This document shows positions 7,231-15,900 of a DNA stretch of 22,989 nt, piece after piece. Under the pieces are notes generated by a model that worked only from the letters and a program-made list of their open reading frames with translations, searched no databases and was not told the DNA's origin. This stretch comes from JARLFX01 sp036404255 (GTDB lineage: Bacteria > Acidobacteriota > Terriglobia > Terriglobales > Acidobacteriaceae): contig DASWOP010000256.1 of assembly GCA_036404255.1 (NCBI GenBank), positions 1 through 22,989 on the forward strand, written 5' to 3'. The translations under genes and the position numbers were made by a program. The number at the start of each line of letters is the position of its first letter. Positions within the stretch are counted from its first letter, which is position 1.

Positions 7231-8409
7231 ATGAAAACAGTCGTCCTCACGCTTGTGCTTGCATTGCACGCCTTTCCTGGGCACGCGGCAGATGTGCAGA
7301 CAGAGTTGGCCCACTGTGTGACGGGGTCTCCATCCCAGCTATGGGCTCCCGAACAGAAAAACATCAACACCACGGTAGATCATGTGCGCTGGCAGATTCG
7401 TGCACACAAATTAGACGAAGCATTGGCTCTCGCTCAGCAATGGACGACCTCGAATCCAGGCAGCGCCGACCTGCAAGCAGTGCTGGGCGAGGTCTATTAC
7501 CAGATGGGAAAGATGTCGCTCGCAATTCCTGCATTCAATCGCGCACTTGAGCTTGATGCCTGCAATGCACACGCACACTATTATTCATGGCGCCTGAATG
7601 CGCTCGCGGGCAAAGCCGCCGAGGCGCGCCAGCAACTCTTTTTTGCACACCAACTCCTGCCGCAGGACCCACAGATTCTGCGCAGTTGGGAAGCGGTGCA
7701 ACGGGCGATTGAAATGGAAAGCGCGCTTGGAGCTCCGCAGGTAACCAGTCTCAAGCCTCTGCGCGACCATTTCTTTGCAAAGACATTGGATTGCAGCGGT
7801 ATTCCGATACGCTCTGCAGCCATCGTGGATAGCGACGCACTGGTACTTGCCTGCGGCAAGGTAAGAGTGATGCTACAGAACTTGCCCGCCGCACGGCGTT
7901 CGCTTATAACAGCAGGCGCTGAGTTCCATATCATCGGCGAGTTTCAAGGCACGTCTGACCTGCCGGAAAATGCTGCGTATCGCAGTTCAACCTATGTGGA
8001 TGCCGAAGGCCACGGCACGGATATGAACGCTCGAACACGCGGTGTAGGCGGCCTGAAGAGTTCCTGTGGAGAAGAAAATCTGCTTGGTCTGCCCGGTGAT
8101 CGATATGGCGATGGCTCCGATACATGCACGCACGAGTTCGCGCACGACCTGATGGACCATGGCCTAAATGGGCAGCAGCACGCTGCGATCGAGAAGCAAT
8201 ACCACAATGCAATCAGCCGGGGCCTATGGAAGGGCAGTTATGCCGCAGTCAATGCGCAGGAATACTGGGCTGAACTTTCGATGTGGTACTTCGGATCGCA
8301 TGGAAACCGCGTTTCCACTGCGCTTATGCTCGCTGGCCCGGATGCTCTGCGCATGTATGATCCAGCTGGATTTGCTTTGTTGGAGAGTATTTATGGTGGG
8401 CATACATAG
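7231..8409 (+). CDS. Secreted TPR protein with HEFAH zinc-metallopeptidase-like domain
   Basis: From the ATG at 7231 the product has 392 residues and begins with a signal peptide (MKTVVLTLVLALHAFPGHA, cleavage near 19-20). Residues about 50-160 form helical TPR-like repeats, for example ADLQAVLGEVYYQMGKMSLAIPAFNRALELD. The C-terminal part has RGVGGLKSSCGEENLLGLPGDRY and then HEFAH (301-305), an HExxH zinc site. NAQEYWAE (341-348) follows and offers E344 or E348 as third ligand. This resembles uncharacterised putative peptidases related to the anthrax lethal-factor-like fold; the substrate is unknown. Cysteines at 188, 208, 279 and 299 could form disulfides after export. The frame continues upstream to 7159, overlapping the DUF5076 gene, but the signal peptide fixes the start at 7231. 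It converges on mnmG with a 9-bp gap. Confidence 0.8.
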   Translation: MKTVVLTLVLALHAFPGHAADVQTELAHCVTGSPSQLWAPEQKNINTTVDHVRWQIRAHKLDEALALAQQWTTSNPGSADLQAVLGEVYYQMGKMSLAIPAFNRALELDACNAHAHYYSWRLNALAGKAAEARQQLFFAHQLLPQDPQILRSWEAVQRAIEMESALGAPQVTSLKPLRDHFFAKTLDCSGIPIRSAAIVDSDALVLACGKVRVMLQNLPAARRSLITAGAEFHIIGEFQGTSDLPENAAYRSSTYVDAEGHGTDMNARTRGVGGLKSSCGEENLLGLPGDRYGDGSDTCTHEFAHDLMDHGLNGQQHAAIEKQYHNAISRGLWKGSYAAVNAQEYWAELSMWYFGSHGNRVSTALMLAGPDALRMYDPAGFALLESIYGGHT

Positions 8410-8418
8410 TGGGACGAT

Positions 8419-10416
8419 TTATGCCGTTTGCTTCCGCGCTTGAATTTCAATGAAAATATTGATGAGTGAGACCGCGGCGGGGGTGACGCCGGGGATGCCG
8501 CTGGCCTGGCCTAGTGTTTGCGGGCGGACGCGGGTTAGTTTTTCCTGCATTTCGCGGGAGAGGCCGCTGATGTTGGCGTAGTCAAACCAGGCGGGGATCT
8601 CGCGCATCTCGGCCTGCTTCATGCGCTCCATGCTGCGGCGCTGCTGCTGGAGGTAGCCGGAGAATTTGATCTCGGTTTCTACGGACTTGAGCTCGTTGCG
8701 GACGGCGGATGAGAGCGGCGCGGCGAGTGCTTCGCGGAAGCCGTTGAAGTAGTCTAGCTGCGCGGTCTGCTCCGCGATGATGGGGCGCAGGGCGGGGACG
8801 AGCTGCTCAATCGTGATCTCTGGACGGCGCAGGAGCTGGGCGTAGGTCTGCGACTTGAGGGCGATGGCGTCGATGCCGGTGATGGCGCTGACTTCCCTGC
8901 TGGCGGAGTCGCTGACGCGCTGGTCGAGCATTTTCTCCAGCCATGCGGCGCGCTGCTGGCGGGCCTGGTAGTGCTGCCATGCGGCATCATCAATCAGTCC
9001 GAGCATGCGACCATGCGGGGTGAGGCGGCGGTCGGCGTTGTCAATGCGCAGGTGGAGGCGAAACTCCGCGCGCGAGGTGAACATGCGATAGGGCTCGTTG
9101 GTGCCCTTGCTGATGAGGTCGTCAATGAGCACGCCGATGTAGGCTTCGGTGCGATCGAGAGTGAAGGGGGCTTCGCCGCGGACGCTGCGGGCGGCGTTGA
9201 TGCCGGCCATGAGGCCCTGGCAGGCGGCCTCTTCGTAGCCGGAGGTACCGTTGATCTGGCCGGCGAGGTAGAGGCCGGCGATGCTCTTCACGCGCAGGGA
9301 GCGGTCGAGTTCGGTGGGGTCGATGGCGTCGTACTCGATGGCGTAGCCGGGGCGGAGCATCTCGGCGTTTTCGAGGCCGGCGATGCTGCGCACCATGGCG
9401 TGCTGCACGTCCATGGGGAGCGAGGTGCTCATGCCGTTGATGTAGACCTCGTGGGTGTTGAGGCCTTCGGGCTCGAGGAAGAACTGGTGCTGGGTCTTAT
9501 CCGGGAAGCGGACGATCTTGTCTTCGATGGAGGGGCAGTAGCGCGGGCCGATGCCCTCAATCTGGCCGCTGAACATGGGCGAGCGGTGGACGTTTTCACG
9601 GATGAGGCGGAGCGTCTCCGGTGTGGTGTAGGCGATGTGGCAACTGATCTGGCGCTGCGGCGGTGTCCAGCGCTCGCCGACGTGGCTGATGGAGCGGAAG
9701 CTGAAGGGGGTGGGGTCGGCGTCGCCGGGCTGCTCTTCGAACTTGCTCCAGTCGATGGTGCGTCCGTCGAGGCGGGGCGGGGTGCCGGTCTTGAGGCGGC
9801 ATTCGCGGAGGCCGAGGCCCTTGAGGGACTCGCCGAGGAGGACGGCGGCGGGTTCGCCGCTGCGGCCAGCGGTGTAGCTCTCTTCGCCGCAGTGGATGAG
9901 GCCGTTGAGAAATGTGCCGGTGGTGACAATGACGGCTCCGGCGGTGATGGAGCGGCCATCGCGCAGCTTGACGCCGCGGACGGTACGGGCGGGCATTCGA
10001 CCTTGTTCCGCTGGCTCGCTGGCTTCGATGATGAGATCAACGACTTCGGCCTGCTTGATGAAGAGGTTGGTCTGGGCTTCGAGCATCTCGCGCATCTTGA
10101 CGCGGTACTGGGCTTTGTCGCACTGGGCGCGGGGCGACCAGACGGCGGGGCCGCGCGAGGTGTTGAGCAGGCGGAACTGGATACCGACTGAGTCTGCCAC
10201 TTCGCCCATGACGCCGCCGAGCGCATCGACTTCGCGGACGAGGTGGCCTTTGGCGATGCCACCGATGGCTGGGTTGCAGGACATCTGCGCGATGAGATCG
10301 AGGTTGAGGGTGAAGATGGCGGTGCGCAGGCCCATGCGCGCGGCGGCCACGGCGGCTTCGCAGCCGGCGTGCCCTGCGCCTACGACGAGGATGTCAAAGT
10401 GCTCGGAGAAGGCCAT
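8419..10416 (-). CDS. mnmG: tRNA uridine-5-carboxymethylaminomethyl(34) synthesis enzyme MnmG
   Basis: The 665-residue product is the FAD-dependent partner of MnmE (GTPase). Together they modify wobble U34 in tRNAs reading NNA/NNG codons, using methylene-tetrahydrofolate and NADH in the cytoplasm. The N-terminal dinucleotide fold has GAGHAGCEAA (13-22), followed by CNPAIGGIAKGH (47-58). The GPRYCPSIEDK segment (GidA signature 1) and AGQINGTSGYEEAACQG (signature 2) are intact, and a C-terminal helical domain follows. Length is near the usual 620-650. The ATG is supported by AAAGGACG directly upstream. mnmE and rsmG, frequent neighbours elsewhere, are absent here. No frameshift is seen. Confidence 0.97.
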   Translation of the reverse strand: MAFSEHFDILVVGAGHAGCEAAVAAARMGLRTAIFTLNLDLIAQMSCNPAIGGIAKGHLVREVDALGGVMGEVADSVGIQFRLLNTSRGPAVWSPRAQCDKAQYRVKMREMLEAQTNLFIKQAEVVDLIIEASEPAEQGRMPARTVRGVKLRDGRSITAGAVIVTTGTFLNGLIHCGEESYTAGRSGEPAAVLLGESLKGLGLRECRLKTGTPPRLDGRTIDWSKFEEQPGDADPTPFSFRSISHVGERWTPPQRQISCHIAYTTPETLRLIRENVHRSPMFSGQIEGIGPRYCPSIEDKIVRFPDKTQHQFFLEPEGLNTHEVYINGMSTSLPMDVQHAMVRSIAGLENAEMLRPGYAIEYDAIDPTELDRSLRVKSIAGLYLAGQINGTSGYEEAACQGLMAGINAARSVRGEAPFTLDRTEAYIGVLIDDLISKGTNEPYRMFTSRAEFRLHLRIDNADRRLTPHGRMLGLIDDAAWQHYQARQQRAAWLEKMLDQRVSDSASREVSAITGIDAIALKSQTYAQLLRRPEITIEQLVPALRPIIAEQTAQLDYFNGFREALAAPLSSAVRNELKSVETEIKFSGYLQQQRRSMERMKQAEMREIPAWFDYANISGLSREMQEKLTRVRPQTLGQASGIPGVTPAAVSLINIFIEIQARKQTA

Positions 10417-10493
10417 CGTCCTTTATTTTACAGGGTGGATGGGCGTGGAGGGGGCATGGCATCGCTGCGGGCCTGCTTGATTTCACAACCGGG

Positions 10494-10643
10494 ATGTCTT
10501 GCTTAGACGACGCCAATCTCATCGTTCCAATTGGTCGGCTGGACTTGCACCAGCATTTACTCCCGGCAGCTCTCATCCTAAACGACCAGTTCCAGACCGT
10601 AAAGAACTTGACCGCCGCTGAGCTTGTGCAGGGCGAGAAATAA
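10494..10643 (+). pseudogene. Possible small ORF or gene remnant in the mnmG/alcohol dehydrogenase spacer
   Basis: An ATG at 10494 opens a 49-codon frame ending at TAA 10641-10643. The product reads MSCLDDANLIVPIGRLDLHQ, continues through LPAALILNDQFQTVKNLTAAELV, and ends QGEK. The frame stays open further upstream without an obvious start. Codon choice looks like real coding sequence, but there is no Shine-Dalgarno sequence and I recognise no family. It may be the 3' remnant of a gene lost next to mnmG, a short unannotated gene, or chance. Confidence 0.22.
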
Positions 10644-10675
10644 TGGTGCGGGCACTGCCAGCGCTATGAGCGAGA

Positions 10676-10736
10676 AGCAGGTCCTTCGGCTGCGCCTCTC
10701 GCGATGGAGCTGCGAGAGGCTTCGCTCAGGATGACA
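10676..10736. repeat. REP-like hairpin element upstream of mnmG
   Basis: A perfect 8-bp stem, cctctcgc (10695-10702) with gcgagagg (10712-10719), lies inside a segment that reads on the minus strand as TGTCATCCTGAGCGAAGC at one end and GCCGAAGGACCTGC at the other. From memory, 'GTCATCCTGAGCG..GCGAAGGACC' is a common dispersed intergenic palindrome in environmental bacteria; here the hairpin appears inserted within it. T6 at 10739-10744 could give it plus-strand terminator activity. Apart from this and the small ORF, I see nothing in the 345-bp spacer. Confidence 0.5.
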
Positions 10737-10761
10737 AATTTTTTGTTACCCCTGTTTACAG

Positions 10762-11802
10762 TTAGGCGATGCTGTTCATGTCGATGACGAAGCGGTACTT
10801 GACGTCGCTGTTGACGACGCGGGTGTAGGACTCGTTGATCTTCTGCATGGGAATCAGCTCGATGTCGGAGACGATGTTGTGTTCGGCGCAGTAGTCGAGC
10901 ATCTCCTGGGTCTCGGCGATGCCGCCGATGGCGGAGCCGCTGAGGCTTCGGTTGCCCATGATGAGCGTAAACGCTGCCACGGACATGGGCTTCTCCGGCA
11001 CGCCGACGATGGTGTAGCGGCCGTGGGGCTTGAGCAGCGAGAGGTACTGGTCCATGTCGTGTGGGGCGGAGACGGTATCGAGGATGAAGTCGAAGGTGCC
11101 GGCAGCAGCGGCCATGGCAGCAGGGTCTTTAGAGAGGATGACTTCATCTGCACCGAGGCGGAGAGCGTCTTCCTTCTTGTTAAGCGAGGTGGTGAACTGC
11201 GTGACCTTGGCGCCGAAGGAATGGGCAAACTTGAGGCCCATGTGGCCGAGGCCGCCGAGGCCAACTACGCCAACCTTCTGGCCAGGCTTCACGCCTGCGG
11301 CTTTGATGGGTGAGTAGGTGGTGATGCCGGCGCAGAGCAAGGGCGCGGTGGCGGCGAGATCAAGTTTGGAGGAGAGCTTGAGCGCGAAGGCTTCGGTGAC
11401 GACGATGTTGTTGGAGTATCCGCCCTGGACGAGCTCGCCCTGCTTGTCTTTCGAGTTGTAGGTGAGGACCATGCCGTTCTGGCAGAACTGCTCTTCGCCA
11501 GCGTCGCAGTTGACGCAGTGGCCGCAGGAATCAACCATGCAACCGACGCCGGCGAGGTCACCGACCTTGAACTTAGTGACCTGGTTGCCGACGGCGGTAA
11601 CTTCGCCGACGATCTCGTGGCCGGGGACCATGGGGAAGAGCGAACCACCCCACTCGTCGCGGGTCTGGTGGATGTCAGAGTGACAGACGCCACAGAATTT
11701 AATGGCGATCACGATGTCCGTTGGGCCGGGCTCGCGACGCTCAAACTGGAAGGGTTCAAGAGGCGTGGATTTTGATAGGGCAGCATAGCCGTGTGAATGC
11801 AT
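10762..11802 (-). CDS. Zinc-dependent alcohol dehydrogenase, YahK/CAD type
   Basis: The 346-residue product is a medium-chain, zinc-containing NAD(P)H-dependent alcohol dehydrogenase/aldehyde reductase. Catalytic zinc ligands are C40 (GVCHSD), H62 with E63 (PGHE) and C157 (LLCAGITTY). Structural zinc is held by C93, C96, C99 and C107 (CGHCVNCDAGEEQFC). The Rossmann motif is GLGGLGHMG (181-189), and the following strand ends in TTSLNKK, which favours NADPH as in YahK and cinnamyl alcohol dehydrogenases. The physiological substrate is unknown; broad aldehyde reduction is likely. The ATG at 11802 has AGGAG 7 bases upstream. That ribosome-binding site lies within the perfect palindrome ggagatctcc (11803-11812), which could pair with itself. 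It is cytoplasmic and lies 80 bp downstream of the DedA-rhodanese gene. Confidence 0.93.
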   Translation of the reverse strand: MHSHGYAALSKSTPLEPFQFERREPGPTDIVIAIKFCGVCHSDIHQTRDEWGGSLFPMVPGHEIVGEVTAVGNQVTKFKVGDLAGVGCMVDSCGHCVNCDAGEEQFCQNGMVLTYNSKDKQGELVQGGYSNNIVVTEAFALKLSSKLDLAATAPLLCAGITTYSPIKAAGVKPGQKVGVVGLGGLGHMGLKFAHSFGAKVTQFTTSLNKKEDALRLGADEVILSKDPAAMAAAAGTFDFILDTVSAPHDMDQYLSLLKPHGRYTIVGVPEKPMSVAAFTLIMGNRSLSGSAIGGIAETQEMLDYCAEHNIVSDIELIPMQKINESYTRVVNSDVKYRFVIDMNSIA

Positions 11803-11882
11803 GGAGATCTCCTGAAGGGATTGGGGCTTACGAGGAAGTGCTTACCCTGTAGTAGATGCTGGCCACCGGAGGCCGATGCTTT

Positions 11883-12854
11883 TTAGTCGAAGCGGGGCAG
11901 GTGGGCAAGGTCGGAGAGGGGGACGGGTTCCATGGGGTATCCGCCCTTCTCCCATGCGCGCAGGCCGCCCTGGATGATCTTTACCTTGCAATCACGCTGC
12001 GCGAGCTGGTGGGCCACGCGGGCGCTGGTGGATTCGCGGGAGCTGCTGCAGTAGACGAAGATCTCGCACTCCGGCTGCATGAATTCGCGTAAGGCCTCAA
12101 ACTCAGTGAGCAGACGGTTGGGTTCGAGACGGATGGAGTTTTTGATGCGCAGCATGCCGGGATCGTAGTAGCCGCGGCTGCGCACGTCCGCGATGACCAC
12201 GAGACGATCCAGGTTTCGCTCCTCCAGCCGCTGGGCGACGTCGGCTACGGAGACACGCTCGAGTCCGCGGAGACGGCGGGTGCTGATGCTGGCTGCGGTG
12301 ATGAATCCGACATAGACCAGAAGGAGCAACAAGGCCACAAAGGCGAGCAGGTGGCCGGCAGTGGAGGCGGCGAGCGCAACCTGCGTGACGAAGCGATTGA
12401 GAAAGAATCCGGCGGAGAGCCAGACGAGGCAGTAGGTGGAGACGTTGATGAGGTCGAGGCGGGCGTAGCGGCTGTAACGCATCTTGAGGCTGCCGGCGAG
12501 GGGAGCGGCCATGGAGCCGAGGCCGGGAAGGAATTTTGCGAACAGGATTGTCTTTGCGCCGCGCCGGTAGAAGTAGTCTGCGGAGGTGAAGATGCCGGAC
12601 TCAAGACTGACCGAGAGGCGGCAGATGGCGGCGAGCAACCACCAACCGGCGTAGCGACCACCGAGGAACATCAAGGAGTCTCCGAGAAAGGCGGCACCAA
12701 TCGCGGAAGCAGCAACTGTCAGGGGATTGAGCGCGTGGTGCGCCACGGCTGCACCCGCAAGCAGCAAGGCCACCGATGCAGGCAGGGGCACGCCCATCGC
12801 TGACACGAAGAGTACGAGGCATACAAGAAGACAACCAGGGTGCGGTGGAGGCAT
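11883..12854 (-). CDS. DedA/VTT membrane protein fused to a C-terminal rhodanese domain
   Basis: The 323-residue product joins two domains. Residues about 8-190 are a DedA-like (SNARE-associated/VTT) membrane domain: hydrophobic helices at about 8-36, 46-66, 104-122, 138-158 and 166-190. GVPLPASVALLLAG (21-34) and FAKFLPGLGSMAAPLAG (105-121) correspond to the re-entrant-loop motifs of the family. Residues about 200-310 are a rhodanese domain with DVRSRGYYDPGMLRIKNSIRL, YCSSSRESTSARVA (268-281) and GGLRAWEKGGYP. C269 is in the active-site loop position. The rhodanese part should face the cytoplasm. DedA proteins are linked to lipid flipping and proton-motive force; rhodaneses transfer sulfane sulfur. 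What the pair does together is unknown. The ATG at 12854 has no clear Shine-Dalgarno sequence, but the first helix needs this start. Confidence 0.88.
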   Translation of the reverse strand: MPPPHPGCLLVCLVLFVSAMGVPLPASVALLLAGAAVAHHALNPLTVAASAIGAAFLGDSLMFLGGRYAGWWLLAAICRLSVSLESGIFTSADYFYRRGAKTILFAKFLPGLGSMAAPLAGSLKMRYSRYARLDLINVSTYCLVWLSAGFFLNRFVTQVALAASTAGHLLAFVALLLLLVYVGFITAASISTRRLRGLERVSVADVAQRLEERNLDRLVVIADVRSRGYYDPGMLRIKNSIRLEPNRLLTEFEALREFMQPECEIFVYCSSSRESTSARVAHQLAQRDCKVKIIQGGLRAWEKGGYPMEPVPLSDLAHLPRFD

Positions 12855-12971
12855 GGTGTTTTAACTTTTGTGCGGAACGGACAATTCTGCTTGCGTACTG
12901 CATAGGATGCAGGCGCAGGTTAATGGGCAGTTTGGAGAGTTGAAGATTTGCCGGGGAGGATTAATGCAGGA

Positions 12972-15900
12972 TCAAAATTCTGCACGCAGGGAAAACTGTA
13001 CCTGGCGCTCGCGAGTTAGAGACGTGGCAGCGCCAGTGCGCTGGCCGAATGGCGTGACGGGATTGACGGCGGCGCTCTGGAAGATGAGTTTGGTAACGCC
13101 GGTGGTGGTGGGGCCAACGTCGTAGGCGGTAGTGTTCACACGGGAGTAGTTGGTGTGATTGAGCGCGTTGAAGAGTTCCGCTGAGCCAGAGAGCCGCACC
13201 CGCGGGCCGATCCTGCCACGACGGGCGAGACGGAGATTGAGGTTTGTGGTGTCTGGCAGGCGTAGGGTGTTGCGCCCAACGGAGGGCAGATAGAGAGCGC
13301 CTCCGGCGCCGTTGATGCTGAGGCGGCCGCCGTTGAGGGAAGTGCCTCCGCGAATTTGATAGCTGTAAGGGCGACCGCTGGACTCTGTGAATACAGGCGC
13401 GAATTGCCAGCCGTTGACGGCGGCGCGGAGCAGACGGTTGCCGAAGGCGATGCGCGGCGAGAGCACCATGCTGAGGGCGATGCGGTGGGGATAGTTCAGC
13501 GAGGAGAGAGCTTTGTCATACCGGACATGGAAGGGATCGAACTGCGCGTTCTCTTCCGCAACAGCCGCGCTGCTCTGGCCGAAGTCCAGCGCTTTGGACC
13601 AGGTCCAGTGCACGCGAAGTTCGACGCCGGGCTGCAGCCGTTTGCGCGCCTGCAGAACCAGAGCGTTGTAGCTGCCGCTGACGTTGGAGAGGATGTCGGT
13701 AACGGGGCCGAAGTTTGCATTCGCGCGCGCGGTGTATTTGGGGACGAAGAATATCTGGCCGTCGAAGGGGCCGCCCTGCGACTGGAACTCTGCCAGCGTG
13801 GTGGAGGGCGCGATGTTTACATCCACGAAGTTGGGAAGCTGCCTGCTGAGGCTCATGAGATAGCCGGCGGAGACAATGATGCTCGCGGGGAATTCGTGCT
13901 CCAGCGAGAAGCTGCCCTCCTGGATCATGGGCAGGCGGAAGTGATGGTCGAAGAAGACGGTGGACGTGGTGTTCGCCACGGCGGGTATGCCGACGGGGAG
14001 GCTGGTGAAGGTGCAGGGGTAGCCGAAACCGTCACTGCCGGGAGGGCAACTGCAGGGCGCGGTGCCACCGGGGCCACAGCCTACCTCCGTAGTGGGCGTG
14101 ATGCGGATGTGGAAGGCGCTGATGGGTTGACCGTTGCTGGAGACGGCGGTGTCCATGAGCGCGCTACGCACCGTGGCTCCGGCGACGCGACCGTAGAAGA
14201 CGCCGTAGCCGGCGCGGAGAACGGTACGGCCTTTGTTGCCGGGGCTCCAGGCGAGGCCGAAGCGCGGGGCGAAGTTGTTGCGGTCCGCGGGCAAGGTGCT
14301 GGTGCTGCCGATCGCGCCGAAGGCTGCGTCCAGTGCGGCGTTGGGATGCTGCGCAGCGGGGAGCTGCTCGAGTTCGTAGCGGACGCCGAAGCTGAGGTGA
14401 ACGCGGCGCAGGAGCTGCCACTCATCCTGCACGAAGCCAGACCACTGCCGCAGGGTAAAGCGGGATTCGTGTGGGCCGAAGCCCTGGGTGAAGCTGCGAA
14501 AGCAGAAGTAGTGGAGAGCGCCGCCTTCGACCGCGGGACAGCCGCCGCTGGGGTAGCTGTTGGCGCTGAAGGTGAAGTCAGTAATCCAGTCGGCGAGGCC
14601 ATTGGGCTGGCCTTCCCCATTGGCAAGCAGAAGGCGCGGTGAGTAGCGGTAGCTGCCCTCTGCATCGAGCAGATTGCTGATGCGCTCGTCTACACGGTTG
14701 AAGGTAATGCCAGCGGCGAGCAGATGATGGCCACGCACGAGAGTGAGTTGATCGCTGATCGCCTGACGACGTTCGTCAGGGTAGGCAGCGCGGCTGACGG
14801 TGCGGGGCGTGCCGAAGGTGAATCCATCAGGCGAGATGCTGACCTGCGGCGCGTAGCCGCCTGGGGCGGTGGCGGGTTCCTGCGGGAGGGGCTGTTGGGG
14901 AGATTCGAATTCGAAGTCGCGGCTGTATTGCGCGCGCAAATCGTTGATGAGACGTGGGCCGAGACCGGCTTGCCAGCGGGCCTGGACGGTGTCCACCTTG
15001 GTGGAGTCGTTGCCGAAGCTGGCGAGGCCGCGCGCGACGACGGTCTGCGTCTGCACGCCGGCGGGGGAGTTCCAGCGCATGCGGTTGTATTGCAGGCTGG
15101 CATGTTGGCGGCTGCGCACCCAGTCCAACTTGGGGAAGTTGACGGTCTGATTGCCGAGGCGCGGCAGGGTGCCGCCGAGCGAGCTGAGATAGCCAAGCGC
15201 GGCGTTGATCTTCGCCATGGTGAGGCCGCGATTGTTGCGGAGCAGAGCGGTCTGGTTCGCAATCAGCGAGTAGAACTGGGGGCTCTGCGGCGAGGAGGCG
15301 GCGGGAAAGTCGCGGTGCTGCTGATCGAACGCATAGAAGTAGAAGAGTGCACCGCCGAAGATGGGGTGGCGCCCGAAGTTTGCCGGACCGCTGATGGAGC
15401 CGCCCCACTGCTGGCGCTGATCGTACGGCTTGACCAGGATAGTCGTGGCGGTGGCAGTGGCGGCATTGAAGGAGGTGAAGGTGGAGAAGGGATTGTGAGC
15501 GGCGAGACGGCTATCGCGCAGGGAGTAGAAGAGCGAGCCGTGCAAGGATTTGCCGCCGGAGCGCGTAACCATGTTGAGCGTGCCGCCGGCTGGGCCGCCG
15601 TATTGCGCGGCGTAGTTCGAGGCGAGCACCTGGAACTCATGCACGGATTCCTGGGTGAAGGTGTAGGCGGCGCGGGTGCGTCCGCGAGCGGAGGCGAAGA
15701 ACTCCTGGTTATCGTCGCTACCATCGACGAGGTTATTGTTGAGGATCGACGGCAGGCCACGGAAAGAGATGAGGCCGCGGCCTGAGGAGGCGTCAGGACT
15801 AGCTCCAGGAGTGAGCAGGGCGAGGTTGGACCAGCGACGGCCATCGGCGGGGAGGGCGCGGATCTCCTGCAGGGTGATCTGGCTGGAGGATGCGCTGGCG

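Noticed and set aside
8971..10191. 406-codon plus-strand frame opposite mnmG
   Set aside because: It is a shadow of mnmG with low-complexity Gly/Ala/Glu composition.
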